This document shows positions 15,718-25,034 of a stretch of DNA of 56,376 nucleotides, piece after piece. This stretch comes from Oscillospiraceae bacterium. Its GTDB lineage: Bacteria; Bacillota_A; Clostridia; Oscillospirales; Oscillospiraceae. A model generated the notes under the pieces. The model searched no databases. It had not been told where the DNA came from and saw only the letters and a list, made by a program, of their open reading frames with translations. Position 1 is the first letter of the stretch; every line of letters starts with the position of its first letter. The stretch spans positions 1 through 56,376 of the forward strand of contig JAFYAB010000088.1 in the NCBI GenBank assembly GCA_017540945.1, read 5' to 3'. The translations under genes and the position numbers were made by a program.

Positions 15718-18552
15718 ATGAATGAATTTATTTCCGTCCGGGGCGCCCGGGCGAACAATCTGAAGAATATTGACCTGACGATCCCGCGGGACAGGCTGGT
15801 GGTCTTTACGGGCCTCTCGGGCTCCGGGAAATCCTCCCTCGCGTTTGACACCATCTACGCCGAGGGCCAACGCCGTTATGTGGAGTCCCTGTCCTCCTAT
15901 GCCCGGATGTTTCTGGGCCAGATGGACAAGCCCGACGTGGACGCCATCGACGGCCTTTCGCCTGCCATTTCCATAGATCAAAAGACCACCTCCAAAAACC
16001 CGCGCTCCACCGTGGGCACCGTCACGGAGATCTACGACTATCTGCGTCTGCTCTGGGCCCGCACCGGCGTGCCCCACTGCCCCAAGTGCGGCAGGGAGAT
16101 CCGCAAGCAGACCATCGACCAGATCGTGGACAAGGTGCTGCAGCTGCCCGAGGGGACCCGCTTCCAGGTGCTGGCGCCGGTGGTGCGGAGCAAAAAGGGC
16201 GAGCACCAGAAGGTCTTCTCCGACGCGAGGAAATCCGGCTTCGCCCGGGCCAGGGTGGACGGGAATCTCTACGATCTGACCGAGGACATCGTTCTCGAAA
16301 AGAATAAAAAGCACAACATCGAGCTGATCGTGGACCGGCTGATTCTCCGGGGGGATATCACCCGGCGGCTGACGGACTCCATCGAGACCGCCACCTCCCA
16401 CGGCGGCGGCCTGGCCCTGATTCAGCGCATGGACACGGAGGAGGAGCTGCCCTTCTCCCTGAACTACGCCTGCGAGGACTGCGGGATCTCCATGCCGGAG
16501 CTGAGCCCCCGGATGTTTTCCTTCAACAACCCCTACGGCGCCTGCCCCCACTGCGCGGGTCTGGGCTTCCAGCTGAAGGTGGACCCGGATCTCATCATTC
16601 CGAACCGCAGCCTCTCCATCCTGGAGGGGGCCATCCAGGCCAGCGGCTGGGGCAACGTGCGGAACGACTCCATTTCCAAAATGTACTTCGACGCCCTGGC
16701 CGAGCGCTATCATTTCAGGCTGACGGACCCCGTCGAGAAGATCCCCGAGGCGGGTCTGAACGCCATCCTCTACGGCACCAAGGGGGAAAAGCTCAAGCTC
16801 TACTATGAGCGGGCCAACGGCCGAGGCACCCTGGAGCAGGCCTTTGAGGGCATCGTACCCAGCCTGGAGCGCCGCTACCGGGAGACCCAGTCCGACGCCA
16901 TGCGCAAGGAGCTGGAGGAGTGCATGTCCAGCTCTCCCTGCCCGGAGTGCGGGGGCAAGCGCCTTTCGCCCATCTCCCGGGCCGTCACTGTGGGCGGCAT
17001 GCGGATCATGGACTACTGCGATCTGCCCGTGACCCGGGCTCTGGACTTTATGGAGCGGCTGGAGCTGCCCCCCACGGAGGCCATGATCGCCGCGCCCATC
17101 CTGCGGGAAATCAAGGCCCGCCTCGGCTTCCTGCGCTCCGTGGGTCTGCAGTATCTGACCCTCTCCCGGGCCGCCGCCACCCTCTCAGGCGGCGAGAGCC
17201 AGCGCATCCGTCTGGCCACCCAGATCGGCTCCAGCCTGATGGGCGTCCTCTATATCCTGGACGAGCCCTCCATCGGCCTGCACCAGCGGGACAACGACAA
17301 GCTGCTGGAGACCCTGAAGCGGCTGCGGGACATCGGCAACACCCTGATCGTCGTGGAGCACGACGAGGACACCATCCGCGCCGCGGACTACGTGGTGGAC
17401 GTGGGACCCGGCGCCGGCATCCACGGCGGCGAGATCGTGGCCCAGGGCTCCATCGCGGACCTGGAGGCGGAGCCCCGGTCCATCACGGGCCAGTATCTCT
17501 CCGGCCGGCGGAGCATCCCGGTCCCCGCCGTCCGCAGGCCGGGCAGCGGCAAAACCCTGCGGGTCTTTGGCTGTCGGGAGAACAATCTCCAGGCCATCGA
17601 CGTTGCCATCCCTCTGGGGACGCTCTGCTGCGTCACCGGCGTCTCCGGCTCCGGCAAGTCCTCTCTCGTAAACGAGATCATCCACAAGAAGCTGGCGGGC
17701 AGTCTGAACCACGCCCGCATCCGGCCGGGCAAGCATGAGCGGTTTGAGGGCATCGAGGCTCTGGACAAGGTCATCTGCATCGACCAGAGCCCCATTGGCC
17801 GGACCCCCCGCTCCAATCCCGCCACCTACACCGGACTGTTCAACGACATCCGGGACCTCTTTGCCTCCACCCAGGACGCCAAGCTTCGGGGCTACGGCCC
17901 GGGCCGCTTCTCCTTCAACACCAAGGGCGGCCGCTGCGAGGCCTGCGGCGGCGACGGCCTGGTGAAGATCGAGATGCACTTCCTGCCGGACGTCTATGTG
18001 CCCTGCGAGGTCTGCCAGGGCAAGCGCTACAACCGGGAGACTTTGGAGGTCAAGTACAAGGGCGCGTCCATCGCCGACGTACTGGAGATGACCTGTGACG
18101 AGGCCCTGGACTTCTTCCGGAACCTGCCCCGGATCCGGGACAAGATCCAGACCCTGGTGGACGTGGGCCTGGGCTACATCAAGCTGGGCCAGAGCTCCAC
18201 CACCCTCTCCGGCGGCGAGGCCCAGCGGGTCAAGCTGGCCACGGAGCTGTCCCGCCGCTCCACCGGCTCCACCTTCTATATTCTCGACGAGCCCACCACG
18301 GGCCTGCACATGTTCGACGTCAGCAAGCTCGTCGACGTGCTGCAGAAGTTTGTGGACGCCGGCAACACGGTGTTGGTGATCGAGCACAACCTGGACGTGA
18401 TCAAATGCGCCGACTGGATCATTGACCTGGGCCCCGAGGGTGGCGACGGCGGCGGCCGCGTGGTTGCGGCCGGAACGCCGGAGGAGATCTGCGAGGTCGC
18501 GGAGAGCTTCACCGGAGAGTATTTAAAAAAAGCGTTGAAAATTGAAAGTTGA
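15718..18552 (+). CDS. uvrA: Excinuclease ABC subunit A
   Basis: 944 residues. UvrA is the damage-sensing dimeric ATPase of nucleotide excision repair, acting with UvrB and UvrC. Features in order: first Walker [10 protein letters not shown], a CPKCG finger near residue 120, a second zinc module CEDCG...CPHC, ABC signature LSGGESQR and Walker [13 protein letters not shown] of the first ATPase; then second Walker [10 protein letters not shown], the DNA-binding zinc finger CEACGGDG...CEVCQGKRY, signature LSGGEAQR and [12 protein letters not shown]. The ATG at 15718 gives the usual short lead before VRGAR; a GTG at 15709 is an alternative. uvrB is not adjacent. The last codons run into a repeat of GTTGAAA units. 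Confidence 0.98.
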   Translation: MNEFISVRGARANNLKNIDLTIPRDRLVVFTGLSGSGKSSLAFDTIYAEGQRRYVESLSSYARMFLGQMDKPDVDAIDGLSPAISIDQKTTSKNPRSTVGTVTEIYDYLRLLWARTGVPHCPKCGREIRKQTIDQIVDKVLQLPEGTRFQVLAPVVRSKKGEHQKVFSDARKSGFARARVDGNLYDLTEDIVLEKNKKHNIELIVDRLILRGDITRRLTDSIETATSHGGGLALIQRMDTEEELPFSLNYACEDCGISMPELSPRMFSFNNPYGACPHCAGLGFQLKVDPDLIIPNRSLSILEGAIQASGWGNVRNDSISKMYFDALAERYHFRLTDPVEKIPEAGLNAILYGTKGEKLKLYYERANGRGTLEQAFEGIVPSLERRYRETQSDAMRKELEECMSSSPCPECGGKRLSPISRAVTVGGMRIMDYCDLPVTRALDFMERLELPPTEAMIAAPILREIKARLGFLRSVGLQYLTLSRAAATLSGGESQRIRLATQIGSSLMGVLYILDEPSIGLHQRDNDKLLETLKRLRDIGNTLIVVEHDEDTIRAADYVVDVGPGAGIHGGEIVAQGSIADLEAEPRSITGQYLSGRRSIPVPAVRRPGSGKTLRVFGCRENNLQAIDVAIPLGTLCCVTGVSGSGKSSLVNEIIHKKLAGSLNHARIRPGKHERFEGIEALDKVICIDQSPIGRTPRSNPATYTGLFNDIRDLFASTQDAKLRGYGPGRFSFNTKGGRCEACGGDGLVKIEMHFLPDVYVPCEVCQGKRYNRETLEVKYKGASIADVLEMTCDEALDFFRNLPRIRDKIQTLVDVGLGYIKLGQSSTTLSGGEAQRVKLATELSRRSTGSTFYILDEPTTGLHMFDVSKLVDVLQKFVDAGNTVLVIEHNLDVIKCADWIIDLGPEGGDGGGRVVAAGTPEEICEVAESFTGEYLKKALKIES

Positions 18553-18640
18553 AAGTTGAAAATGAATGTGTTTTTCAAATTGCCATTTGAAAAACTCCGA
18601 CACTGTCAACTGGCAACTGTCATTTGTCAATTCCAAGGAG
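18535..18640 (+). repeat. Simple heptamer repeats and hairpin between uvrA and rqcP
   Basis: Tandem TTGAAA(A/G) units span the uvrA stop codon (18535-18562). They are followed by a 10-base perfect hairpin (18571-18580 with 18585-18594, loop TGCC) and by CAACTGTCAACTGGCAACTG with TGTCATTTGTCAA. The pattern resembles a degenerate small intergenic repeat. Confidence 0.55.
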
Positions 18641-18645
18641 GAACC

Positions 18646-18885
18646 ATGAGACTTGATAAATTTTTAAAGGTTTCAAGAATCATCAAGCGCCGCACGGTGG
18701 CCAACGAGGCCTGCGACGCAGAGCGGGTCACCGTCAACGGCCGCCCCGCCAAGGCCGGCTACGAAGTGAAGGTGGGGGATCAGATCTCCATCCGCTTCGG
18801 CGCCAACACCCTGAACGTGGAGGTCCTCCGGGTGGAGGACAACGTCCGCAAGGAAGACGCGGCGGGCATGTACCGGGAGATCTGA
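18646..18885 (+). CDS. rqcP: S4-domain RNA-binding protein RqcP (YabO family)
   Basis: 79 residues, nearly all one S4 domain: [19 protein letters not shown], then [18 protein letters not shown]. RqcP works with RqcH on stalled 50S-peptidyl-tRNA complexes, helping C-terminal alanine tailing in ribosome quality control. Length and motifs match the Bacillus protein formerly called YabO. AAGGAGG lies six bases before the ATG at 18646. In many Firmicutes the gene sits beside mazG or divIC-type genes; here it starts a different run, 58 bases before an EEP-family phosphatase. An Hsp15-like paralogue is the main alternative. Confidence 0.88.
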   Translation: MRLDKFLKVSRIIKRRTVANEACDAERVTVNGRPAKAGYEVKVGDQISIRFGANTLNVEVLRVEDNVRKEDAAGMYREI

Positions 18886-18943
18886 GCCGCAAGGCATCGG
18901 GACGGTGGGCCCGATGCTCGAATATCGAAACGGAGGCATCAAT

Positions 18944-20041
18944 ATGAAAGTGTTCAAGAAGATCCTGCTGACCCTCGCAATCCTGCTTGGCGTCGTACTC
19001 CTGGCGGTTGTGGGCCTCTTTACCTGGCTGACCATCACGGAATACCGGCCAGAGCCGGTACAGCCTGCGGAGATCTGGGCGCCCAACGCCGGTCTGGAAA
19101 CTGTGGAGTCCGTTCCGGAGCCGAAGCTGGACAAGGACACGATCACGATCCTGTCCTGGAACGTGGGATACTGCGGACTGGGTAAGGAGAGCGACTTCTT
19201 TATGGACGGCGGCACACAGGTCCAGCCCCTCAGCGACGAGCTGGTCAAGAAGAACTTCTTTGGCATCTGCGAGAGAATGATGGAGCTGAAGCCGGATTTC
19301 CTGTTCCTGCAGGAGGTGGATACCAACTCGGACCGCAGCAATCTGACGGAGGAATCCTCCTTCCGCTCCAGCCTGAACGAGTATGTCTCCACCTTTGCCC
19401 TCAACTTTTCCACCAAATTTGTTCCGTATCCCTGGCCGCCCATCGGCAAGGTGAACTCCGGCCTGCAGACCCTGTCCCGCTATGGGATCACAGAGTCCAC
19501 CCGGATCAGCCTGCCCTGCCCCTTCTCCTGGCCGGTCTCCATGGTGAACCTGAAGCGCTGCCTGCTGGTGAGCCGCGTTCCCATCGCGGACTCCGACAAG
19601 GAGCTGGTGCTGGTGAATCTGCACCTGGAGGCCTACGACAGCGGCGAGGGCAAGCTGGCCCAGTCCAGGCAGCTGCGGGAATTCGTGGAGCAGGAGTATG
19701 AGAAGGGCAACTATGTGATCGCCGGCGGCGACTGGAACCAGATCTTCCCAAAGTCCGAGAAATCCTGGCCCAACACCCACAAGGAGCTCTGGACTCCCGG
19801 TTATCTGGACGAGGCGGAGCTGGCGGAGGGCTGGCGCTATGTCTGGGACGCCTCCGTGCCCACCTGCCGTCTGCTGAACCAGCCCTACGATCCCTCCGAC
19901 GAGGCCAACACCCAGTATTATGTGATCGACGGCTTCCTGGTCTCACCGAACCTGCGTGTGGAAAAGGTGGAAACGCTGGACGAGGATTTTTCCTTTACCG
20001 ATCACAACCCCGTTCAGCTGACTCTGTCACTGGGAGAATGA
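18944..20041 (+). CDS. Membrane-anchored endonuclease/exonuclease/phosphatase (EEP) family hydrolase
   Basis: 365 residues from ATG 18944, preceded by GGAGG. One N-terminal membrane segment (about residues 4-27) then an extracytoplasmic or membrane-tethered EEP domain. Family motifs: ILSWNVGY, FLFLQEVD (metal-binding Glu), LVLVNLHLEAY, IAGGDWNQ and the terminal DHNPV (catalytic Asp-His). The family includes DNase I, inositol polyphosphate phosphatases and sphingomyelinases; an anchored protein outside the cell more likely acts on a phosphodiester or phosphoester lipid or nucleotide. Followed after three bases by a lipoprotein gene, so probably one envelope operon. Confidence 0.88.
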   Translation: MKVFKKILLTLAILLGVVLLAVVGLFTWLTITEYRPEPVQPAEIWAPNAGLETVESVPEPKLDKDTITILSWNVGYCGLGKESDFFMDGGTQVQPLSDELVKKNFFGICERMMELKPDFLFLQEVDTNSDRSNLTEESSFRSSLNEYVSTFALNFSTKFVPYPWPPIGKVNSGLQTLSRYGITESTRISLPCPFSWPVSMVNLKRCLLVSRVPIADSDKELVLVNLHLEAYDSGEGKLAQSRQLREFVEQEYEKGNYVIAGGDWNQIFPKSEKSWPNTHKELWTPGYLDEAELAEGWRYVWDASVPTCRLLNQPYDPSDEANTQYYVIDGFLVSPNLRVEKVETLDEDFSFTDHNPVQLTLSLGE

Positions 20042-20044
20042 GTT

Positions 20045-20809
20045 ATGAAACGATTATGGATTTGTTTCCCGCTTTTGGCGCTGCTTTTTGCGCTGCTGCT
20101 GGCGGGCTGCGGGATCTTCGGCGAGGATGAAACCGAAGAAATCCCCAACGACAGCTATCAGATGGACCCCGCCTGGACCCAGGGGAACAATGTCTCCCCG
20201 GAGCCCACGGGGAAGACCACGGTAAAAACGGTGCGCTCCTACGACGGAGAGATCCCGCTCTCCCAGCCCGTCCAAAGCTACAGCTACCGCCTGCCCTTCA
20301 TCGACCTGGCGGGCGCCCAGGCCGTCGGCTGCAATCAGGAGATCGAGAACCTGTACGGCACCCTGATCCGGCAGTCCCTGGACGCCATGGAGCGCTATGA
20401 GGACCCGATCCTCCAACGGCTGAGCTTTACCAGCTACAGCTTTGGCGGCGTCCTGACTGTTCGGGTGGACCGCCTGGACTATGACGGCAACAGCACGCAG
20501 GCGTACTACACCGTGGACGCCGAGAACGGCGAAGCGGTGAGCCTGGAAAAGCTCTTCGCCGCGGCGAATGTTGACGGAGATCCCCAGACGGTGATCAACG
20601 ACGCGGTGATCGCGCTCTTTACCAGCCGCTTCGGCGATCTCAAGGGGGCCGGCGTGGAGGTCACCACCGCCCTGAACCGCACCCAGGGAGCGCTCTCGTC
20701 CCTGAGCACCAACCGCATCTACATGACCGAGACGGGGGCGCTGAGGATCGCTCTGGAGCTGTACGCGCCGGACGGCAGCTGTACGCTCGAGGAGCTGAGC
20801 CTGCCCTGA
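20045..20809 (+). CDS. Lipoprotein with DUF3298/DUF4163-like domain
   Basis: 254 residues. Signal peptide with lipobox LLAGC, the Cys about residue 22, so a lipoprotein on the outer face of the membrane. Residues ~65-160 (PFIDLAGAQAVGCNQEIENLY) and the later block GEAVSLEKLFAA resemble the DUF4163 and DUF3298 pair found in RsiV-type anti-sigma factors and heat-shock-like lipoproteins. RsiV binds lysozyme, but this protein has no cytoplasmic anti-sigma part, so that role cannot be transferred. It lies three bases downstream of the EEP gene. Confidence 0.75.
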   Translation: MKRLWICFPLLALLFALLLAGCGIFGEDETEEIPNDSYQMDPAWTQGNNVSPEPTGKTTVKTVRSYDGEIPLSQPVQSYSYRLPFIDLAGAQAVGCNQEIENLYGTLIRQSLDAMERYEDPILQRLSFTSYSFGGVLTVRVDRLDYDGNSTQAYYTVDAENGEAVSLEKLFAAANVDGDPQTVINDAVIALFTSRFGDLKGAGVEVTTALNRTQGALSSLSTNRIYMTETGALRIALELYAPDGSCTLEELSLP

Positions 20810-20827
20810 GACCGGAGGTGCGTTCAA

Positions 20828-21112
20828 GTGTCAACACAGTACAAGCTCGTTCTCTGCCTGCTGGGGATCAATCTGATGACCTTCCTGGTTTTCGGCCTGG
20901 ATAAGGCTCTGGCAGTGGGGAAGAAGCGCCGGGTGCCGGAGGCGACCCTGTTGAGTCTGTGCGTTCTGGCCGGGAGCGTCGGCGCCATGTTTGCCATGAC
21001 GCTCTTCCGCCATAAGACCGACGCCCGGGCCCATCCCGCCTTTGTCTGGGGCGTGCCCGTCATCTTCCTGCTCCAGCTGGCGGCGGGGGGATATCTGATC
21101 AGGGGGCTGTAA
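20828..21112 (+). CDS. DUF1294 family small membrane protein
   Basis: 94 residues with three hydrophobic segments. The DUF1294 pattern is clear: FLVFGLDKALA, R-V-P-E-A-T-L-L, GSVGAMFAMTLFRHKT. Function unknown. The start is a GTG with GGAGGTG nine bases upstream. The next gene starts directly after its stop codon. Confidence 0.88.
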   Translation: MSTQYKLVLCLLGINLMTFLVFGLDKALAVGKKRRVPEATLLSLCVLAGSVGAMFAMTLFRHKTDARAHPAFVWGVPVIFLLQLAAGGYLIRGL

Positions 21113-21616
21113 ATGGGACAGAAACGCAAACAGACACAAAACGAAAGAAAGCATCCGGACGCCGCGGCAGGGAAGGGGCTTCGTCCCGCCACAAAACGAT
21201 GGATGATCGTCCTGGGCGTTATCGCCTTGGCGCTGATCCTGGCGCTCGCGGCGCTGCTGCTCCTCCTGCCCGGCGGCTCCAAGCAGCCCCTGGATCGCTA
21301 CATCGCCGAAAACTGGACCGTCTTCCGGCTCCGGAGCTGGGACGAGAAGAGCGGGGCGCTGGAGCTGGACTATCCGCTGCGCTTCCGCTATGAGCAGATG
21401 GAGAAGTACGGCGGTAAGATCGAGGAGCTGCGCGCCTTGCCGGCGGGGAACTACGCCACCGCCGAGACCCTCAAGGCCGCCGCCAGGACCGCGGCCGGCG
21501 CGGAGATCCGCTCCGTCACCGTCTACGGGCTCACCACAGACGAAAAGACCGCCTACACCGTCTACCCCGACGGCACGATCAAGGCCTGCTGGGAGCCGGA
21601 GCCCGAAGGCCCCTGA
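21113..21616 (+). CDS. Single-pass membrane protein of unknown function
   Basis: 167 residues. A charged cytoplasmic N-terminus (~30 residues), one strong membrane segment (about 32-54) and a small outer domain of ~110 residues with a repeated theme of charged helix and a VTVYGLTTDEKTAYTVYP strand pair. I do not recognise the family. The ATG abuts the stop of the DUF1294 gene (TAAATG), which points to translational coupling within the same operon. Confidence 0.75.
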   Translation: MGQKRKQTQNERKHPDAAAGKGLRPATKRWMIVLGVIALALILALAALLLLLPGGSKQPLDRYIAENWTVFRLRSWDEKSGALELDYPLRFRYEQMEKYGGKIEELRALPAGNYATAETLKAAARTAAGAEIRSVTVYGLTTDEKTAYTVYPDGTIKACWEPEPEGP

Positions 21617-21623
21617 AGATACT

Positions 21624-21660
21624 GAAAACGCTCCCGCGGAGTTCCCGCGGGAGCGTTTTC
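21624..21660. terminator. Bidirectional terminator between convergent operons
   Basis: A perfect 16-base-pair stem (21624-21639 with 21645-21660), five-base loop, A4 and T4 at the ends. It serves the plus-strand operon and htpG. Confidence 0.9.
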
Positions 21661-21681
21661 AATCCCTGGCAATCTTGTCGT

Positions 21682-23586
21682 TTACAGCAGGCCGCAGATC
21701 AGATCCGTATAGGCCTGGGCGTCCTCAATGGGCAGATCCGCCAGGATCAGGCCCTGGGCGTAGAGCACAGCGGCGTACTGCTTTGCCTTCTCCGGATCCT
21801 CCGAAATCAGGCCCTTGAGCTTCTGTACCACAGGATGCTCCGGGTTCAGCTGGAGCACCTTCTCCACGGGAATGGCCATTTCGGGGTTCATCCGCTTGAA
21901 GTACTTCTCCATCTCAAAGCTCATGCCACCCTCGGGAATCAGGCAGACCGGATGGCTGCCCAGATCGGCGGAGATCTCCGCCCGGACGATCTTGCCATCC
22001 AGGGCGGTCTTGATGAAGTCCAAGCCGTCCTTCCAATCCGCGGCGGCGGCTTCGGCTGCCTTCTTTTCCTCCTCGGTGCTGAGATCCAGATCGTCGGTGG
22101 CCAGGTTGCGGAATTCCTTTTCCCCGTAGGTCATCAGGGTCCTGGGCACGAATTCGTCCACGTCCTCGGTCATAAAGAGCACGTCGTAGCCCTTCTCCTG
22201 GAGCCGCTGGTACTGGGGCAGCTGGGCCAGGCGGGCGTTGCTCTCGCCGGCGGCGAAGTAGATATGCTTCTGGCCCTCGGGCATGGCGTCCACATATTCC
22301 TTCAGCGTCACAAGCTTCTGCTCCCGGGCGGACCAGAAGAGCAGCAAATCCTGCAGGGCGTCCTTGTGCATGCCGTAGTCGGCGACGACGCCGTATTTCA
22401 GCTGACGGCCAAAGGCGGCGAAAAACTTCTCATAGTCGCCGCGGCGGTCCTTCTGCATGTTCAGCAGCTCCTGCTTGATCTTCTTCTCCAGGTTGCCGGA
22501 GATGATGGTCAGCTGGCGGTTGTGCTGGAGCATCTCGCGGCTGATGTTCAGGCTCAGATCGGCGCTGTCCACCACGCCCCGGACGAAGCGGAAGTAGTCG
22601 GGGATCAGATCCTCGCAGTGCTCCATGATCATCACGCCGGAGGAATAGAGCTGCAGGCCCTTTTTATACTCCTTGGTGTAGAAGTCGTAGGGAGCCTTGG
22701 CGGGGATGTAGAGCAGCGCCTTGTAGGTGACGGCGCCCTCCACGCTGATGGGGATGTGGGCCAGGGGCTTCTCGTAGTCGAAGAACTTGTCCTTGTAGAA
22801 GCCGTCGTACTCCTCGTCGGTGACGTCCTTCTTGGCCTTCAGCCAGACGGGGATCCGGGAGTTCAAGGTGGTGAGCTCCGTGTAGGTCTCCCACTCGGGC
22901 TCCTTGTCCTCGTCCTTTTCGTTCTCGGGGAGCTCCTTGCGGCGGCTCTTCTCCATCTCCATGCGGATGGGCCAGCGGATGTAGTCGGAGTACTTCTTGA
23001 CCAGATTCTGGAGCTCGTACTGCTCCAGGAAGCGGGAATACTTCTCGTCGTCTCCGTCCGGCTTCAGCTTCAGGATCACGTCGGTGCCCACGGTGGTCTT
23101 GTCGCAGGGGCTCATGGTGTAGCCGTCCGCTCCGGAGGACTGCCACATCCAGGCCTCCTCCTCGCCGTATTTTCTGGACAGGACCGTGACGGTGTCCGCC
23201 ACCATGAAGGCGGAGTAGAAGCCCACGCCGAACTGGCCGATGATGTCCACGTCGTCCCGGCCCTTCTCCAGCTCCTGCTTGAACTGCAAAGAGCCGCTCT
23301 TGGCGATGGTGCCCAGGTTCTGCTCCAGCTCATCCTTGCTCATGCCGATGCCGTTGTCAGAGACTGTCAGCAGGCCCAGCTTCTTATCGGCCCGCAGGTC
23401 GATGGCAAAGTCCTCCCGGTTCATACCCACATTCTGATCTGTCAGAGCCGTATAGGCCAGCTTGTCGATGGCGTCGCTGGCGTTGGAGATCAGCTCCCGC
23501 AGGAAGATTTCCTGATGGGTGTAGATGGAGTTGATCATCATGTCCAGCAGCCGCTTGGATTCCGCTTTGAATTGCTTTTTCGCCAT
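21682..23586 (-). CDS. htpG: Molecular chaperone HtpG (Hsp90)
   Basis: 634 residues, full length. The N-terminal GHKL ATPase domain shows the Hsp90 signatures: YTHQEIFLRELISNASDAIDK, DNGIGMSKDEL, and GQFGVGFYSAFMVAD. The middle domain contains GVVDSADLSLNISRE with the catalytic Arg region, and the C-terminal domain ends in a short helical tail without MEEVD, as expected in bacteria. Start at 23586 gives MAKKQFKAE; an in-frame GTG at 23595 is the alternative. Expression is probably controlled by HrcA through the CIRCE element immediately upstream, which is not the arrangement known for Bacillus subtilis htpG. Confidence 0.98.
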   Translation of the reverse strand: MAKKQFKAESKRLLDMMINSIYTHQEIFLRELISNASDAIDKLAYTALTDQNVGMNREDFAIDLRADKKLGLLTVSDNGIGMSKDELEQNLGTIAKSGSLQFKQELEKGRDDVDIIGQFGVGFYSAFMVADTVTVLSRKYGEEEAWMWQSSGADGYTMSPCDKTTVGTDVILKLKPDGDDEKYSRFLEQYELQNLVKKYSDYIRWPIRMEMEKSRRKELPENEKDEDKEPEWETYTELTTLNSRIPVWLKAKKDVTDEEYDGFYKDKFFDYEKPLAHIPISVEGAVTYKALLYIPAKAPYDFYTKEYKKGLQLYSSGVMIMEHCEDLIPDYFRFVRGVVDSADLSLNISREMLQHNRQLTIISGNLEKKIKQELLNMQKDRRGDYEKFFAAFGRQLKYGVVADYGMHKDALQDLLLFWSAREQKLVTLKEYVDAMPEGQKHIYFAAGESNARLAQLPQYQRLQEKGYDVLFMTEDVDEFVPRTLMTYGEKEFRNLATDDLDLSTEEEKKAAEAAAADWKDGLDFIKTALDGKIVRAEISADLGSHPVCLIPEGGMSFEMEKYFKRMNPEMAIPVEKVLQLNPEHPVVQKLKGLISEDPEKAKQYAAVLYAQGLILADLPIEDAQAYTDLICGLL

Positions 23587-23621
23587 AGTAATCACTCTTT
23601 TTCATAGAAATTGGAATAGGG

Positions 23622-23680
23622 TTAGCACTCTTTATCTCTGAGTGCTAACCCTATTATAGCAAGCTTTCCGGAAAAAGCAA
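23622..23680 (-). promoter_or_regulatory. CIRCE operator and promoter of htpG
   Basis: TTAGCACTC (23622-23630), nine bases, GAGTGCTAA (23640-23648) is a perfect CIRCE element, the binding site of the heat-shock repressor HrcA. On the minus strand TTGCTT (23680-23675), 16-base spacer and TATAAT (23658-23653) lie just upstream, so transcription would start within the CIRCE. Confidence 0.95.
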
Positions 23681-23707
23681 GCCCTTTTTCTTCTTTTTAC
23701 AAACTGT

Positions 23708-24532
23708 TCAGATTTTGACCTTCTCCCCCACGGTAGCGTAGGGATCGGTGCTCAGGGTGCCGGAATACTCCACCCGGTCGACGACGCATTCAGGGCCGAT
23801 GCGGACGTTGACGCCCCGAACGGTCCGGGCGTCGGTGTATTCCAGATCAATTTCGTCGGCCTCGATCAGATTCGTGACCAGGTGCGGCCGTTTACGGACG
23901 AAAAGACCGAAGCTGATGTTGCCCCGGCGGACTGTGACGCTGCCGCCGCCGATGGATTCGATCAGATCCTCGCCGGACAGGAGGAGCTCGACACTCTCCG
24001 CGTTCAGCAGACCGTCGATGCTGACGGAGCCCTTGGCACGGAAGCGCTCCGCCTGGACCGCGCCGTCGGACTTCAGCACCCCGTCTACTTCGATTTCTGT
24101 CGCCCGGATACCGCCTTCGATTTTCACCGAGCCGTCCGCCTCGAGCTTGCCGACGTTGAGCGGTCCTTCCACCGCGAAGCTGCCGTCAATTTCCGCGCTG
24201 CCGCCGACGCTGCAGGGACCGCCCTCGACCTTGAAGCTGCCGTTTACCTCCAGATCGCCGTGAATTTCGCAGTCCTTGCCGATTTTGAAGGAGCCGTTGA
24301 CCTCCAGGCTCCCGCAGCGGACCGCGCCTTCGACCTTGCCCGCGCCGTTGATCTCGATGGGGCCGTGAACGGTAAGGCTTCCGCCCTCAATCTTGCCCGC
24401 GCCGGGCAACTCGAAGCTGTCGCACTCCACGTCGCCGTTGATTTTGCCGGACCCGGCGATCAAGACCTTGGCAAAGCGTCCGCCGCTCTGACTTCCGACG
24501 CTGTAAATTTCCAGATTTCTGTAGTCACTCAT
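23708..24532 (-). CDS. Bactofilin-type polymer-forming cytoskeletal protein
   Basis: 274 residues made almost entirely of short beta-helix rungs, with a recurrent G-S-x-K-V/I-x-G pattern (GSFKIGKDC, GSFKVEGGP, GSVKIEGGI, GSVSIDGLL). That is the right-handed beta helix of bactofilins, which polymerise without nucleotide. It is longer than a single bactofilin (100-150) and most like the paired YhbE/YhbF (BacE/BacF) of Bacillus, needed for flagellar hook and motility assembly there. It overlaps the upstream YhbD-like gene by eight bases, matching the yhbD-yhbE gene order. No flagellar genes are in the window. Confidence 0.85.
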   Translation of the reverse strand: MSDYRNLEIYSVGSQSGGRFAKVLIAGSGKINGDVECDSFELPGAGKIEGGSLTVHGPIEINGAGKVEGAVRCGSLEVNGSFKIGKDCEIHGDLEVNGSFKVEGGPCSVGGSAEIDGSFAVEGPLNVGKLEADGSVKIEGGIRATEIEVDGVLKSDGAVQAERFRAKGSVSIDGLLNAESVELLLSGEDLIESIGGGSVTVRRGNISFGLFVRKRPHLVTNLIEADEIDLEYTDARTVRGVNVRIGPECVVDRVEYSGTLSTDPYATVGEKVKI

Positions 24533-24917
24533 TCTGAAACACTCCTTTCAGGTTTTCCAACAGTTCAGTTTGTTTGTCCCCCAGAACCAGCCGGACGGAA
24601 TCCAAGTCCTCCAGCGGGTAGCGGTGCAGCCCGTAGGCGTCCTGGACCAGCAGCGCCGGCTTCGGAGCGGGGGAGACGGGCTCCCGGTGGTTGAGCTCTG
24701 CGGCCAGCTCCTCCAGAGAGGCCTTGCGCGCCTGGATCAGCTCCATCCGCGGGATAATCTGCTCCCGGCGAAAGAAGGTCTCCTGCCCGGTGGAGGTGGA
24801 TCGGCGAATGAACCAGTCCTCGGAGATCAGCCCCATCCGTTTCCAGCGGTACAGGGCGCCGTAAGAGATACCGTAAAGCTCCAGCAGCTCTTTTTTTGAG
24901 ATATAGATGGGATCCAT
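24525..24917 (-). CDS. YhbD family (DUF4004) helix-turn-helix protein
   Basis: 130 residues from ATG 24917, chosen because AAAGGAGG lies just upstream. The first 70 residues look like a MerR-type winged HTH: YISKKELLELYGISYGALYR, WKRMGLI and a basic wing, then FFRREQIIPRMELI and a short helix. This matches the start of Bacillus YhbD, which precedes bactofilin genes. I infer that it is a DNA-binding regulator of its own operon, since three copies of a palindrome surround its promoter. It is shorter than Bacillus YhbD. Confidence 0.8.
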   Translation of the reverse strand: MDPIYISKKELLELYGISYGALYRWKRMGLISEDWFIRRSTSTGQETFFRREQIIPRMELIQARKASLEELAAELNHREPVSPAPKPALLVQDAYGLHRYPLEDLDSVRLVLGDKQTELLENLKGVFQNE

Positions 24918-24930
24918 AGCTCCTCCTTTC

Positions 24931-24991
24931 GTAACACTGTGATGTAACACTGTTACGATAGTATAATAGCATAACATTGTTACGTTGTCAA
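24931..24991 (-). promoter_or_regulatory. Promoter of the yhbD-bactofilin operon with three operator copies
   Basis: On the minus strand TTGACA (24991-24986), 17-base spacer, TATTAT (24968-24963). Three 13-base sites of the form GTAACA-N-TGTTAC lie on it: 24971-24983 in the spacer, a perfect palindrome 24944-24956 after the -10, and an adjacent imperfect one 24931-24943 next to the ribosome binding site. Confidence 0.85.
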
Positions 24992-25030
24992 GCAAAAAAT
25001 CTGCGGGACCGGAAAAAAGTCCCGCAGATT
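24991..25030 (-). terminator. Terminator of trpB2
   Basis: Minus-strand 12-base-pair stem (24998-25009 with 25019-25030), nine-base loop, followed by a run of T (24999-24994 region). Confidence 0.85.
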
Positions 25031-25034
25031 GAAA

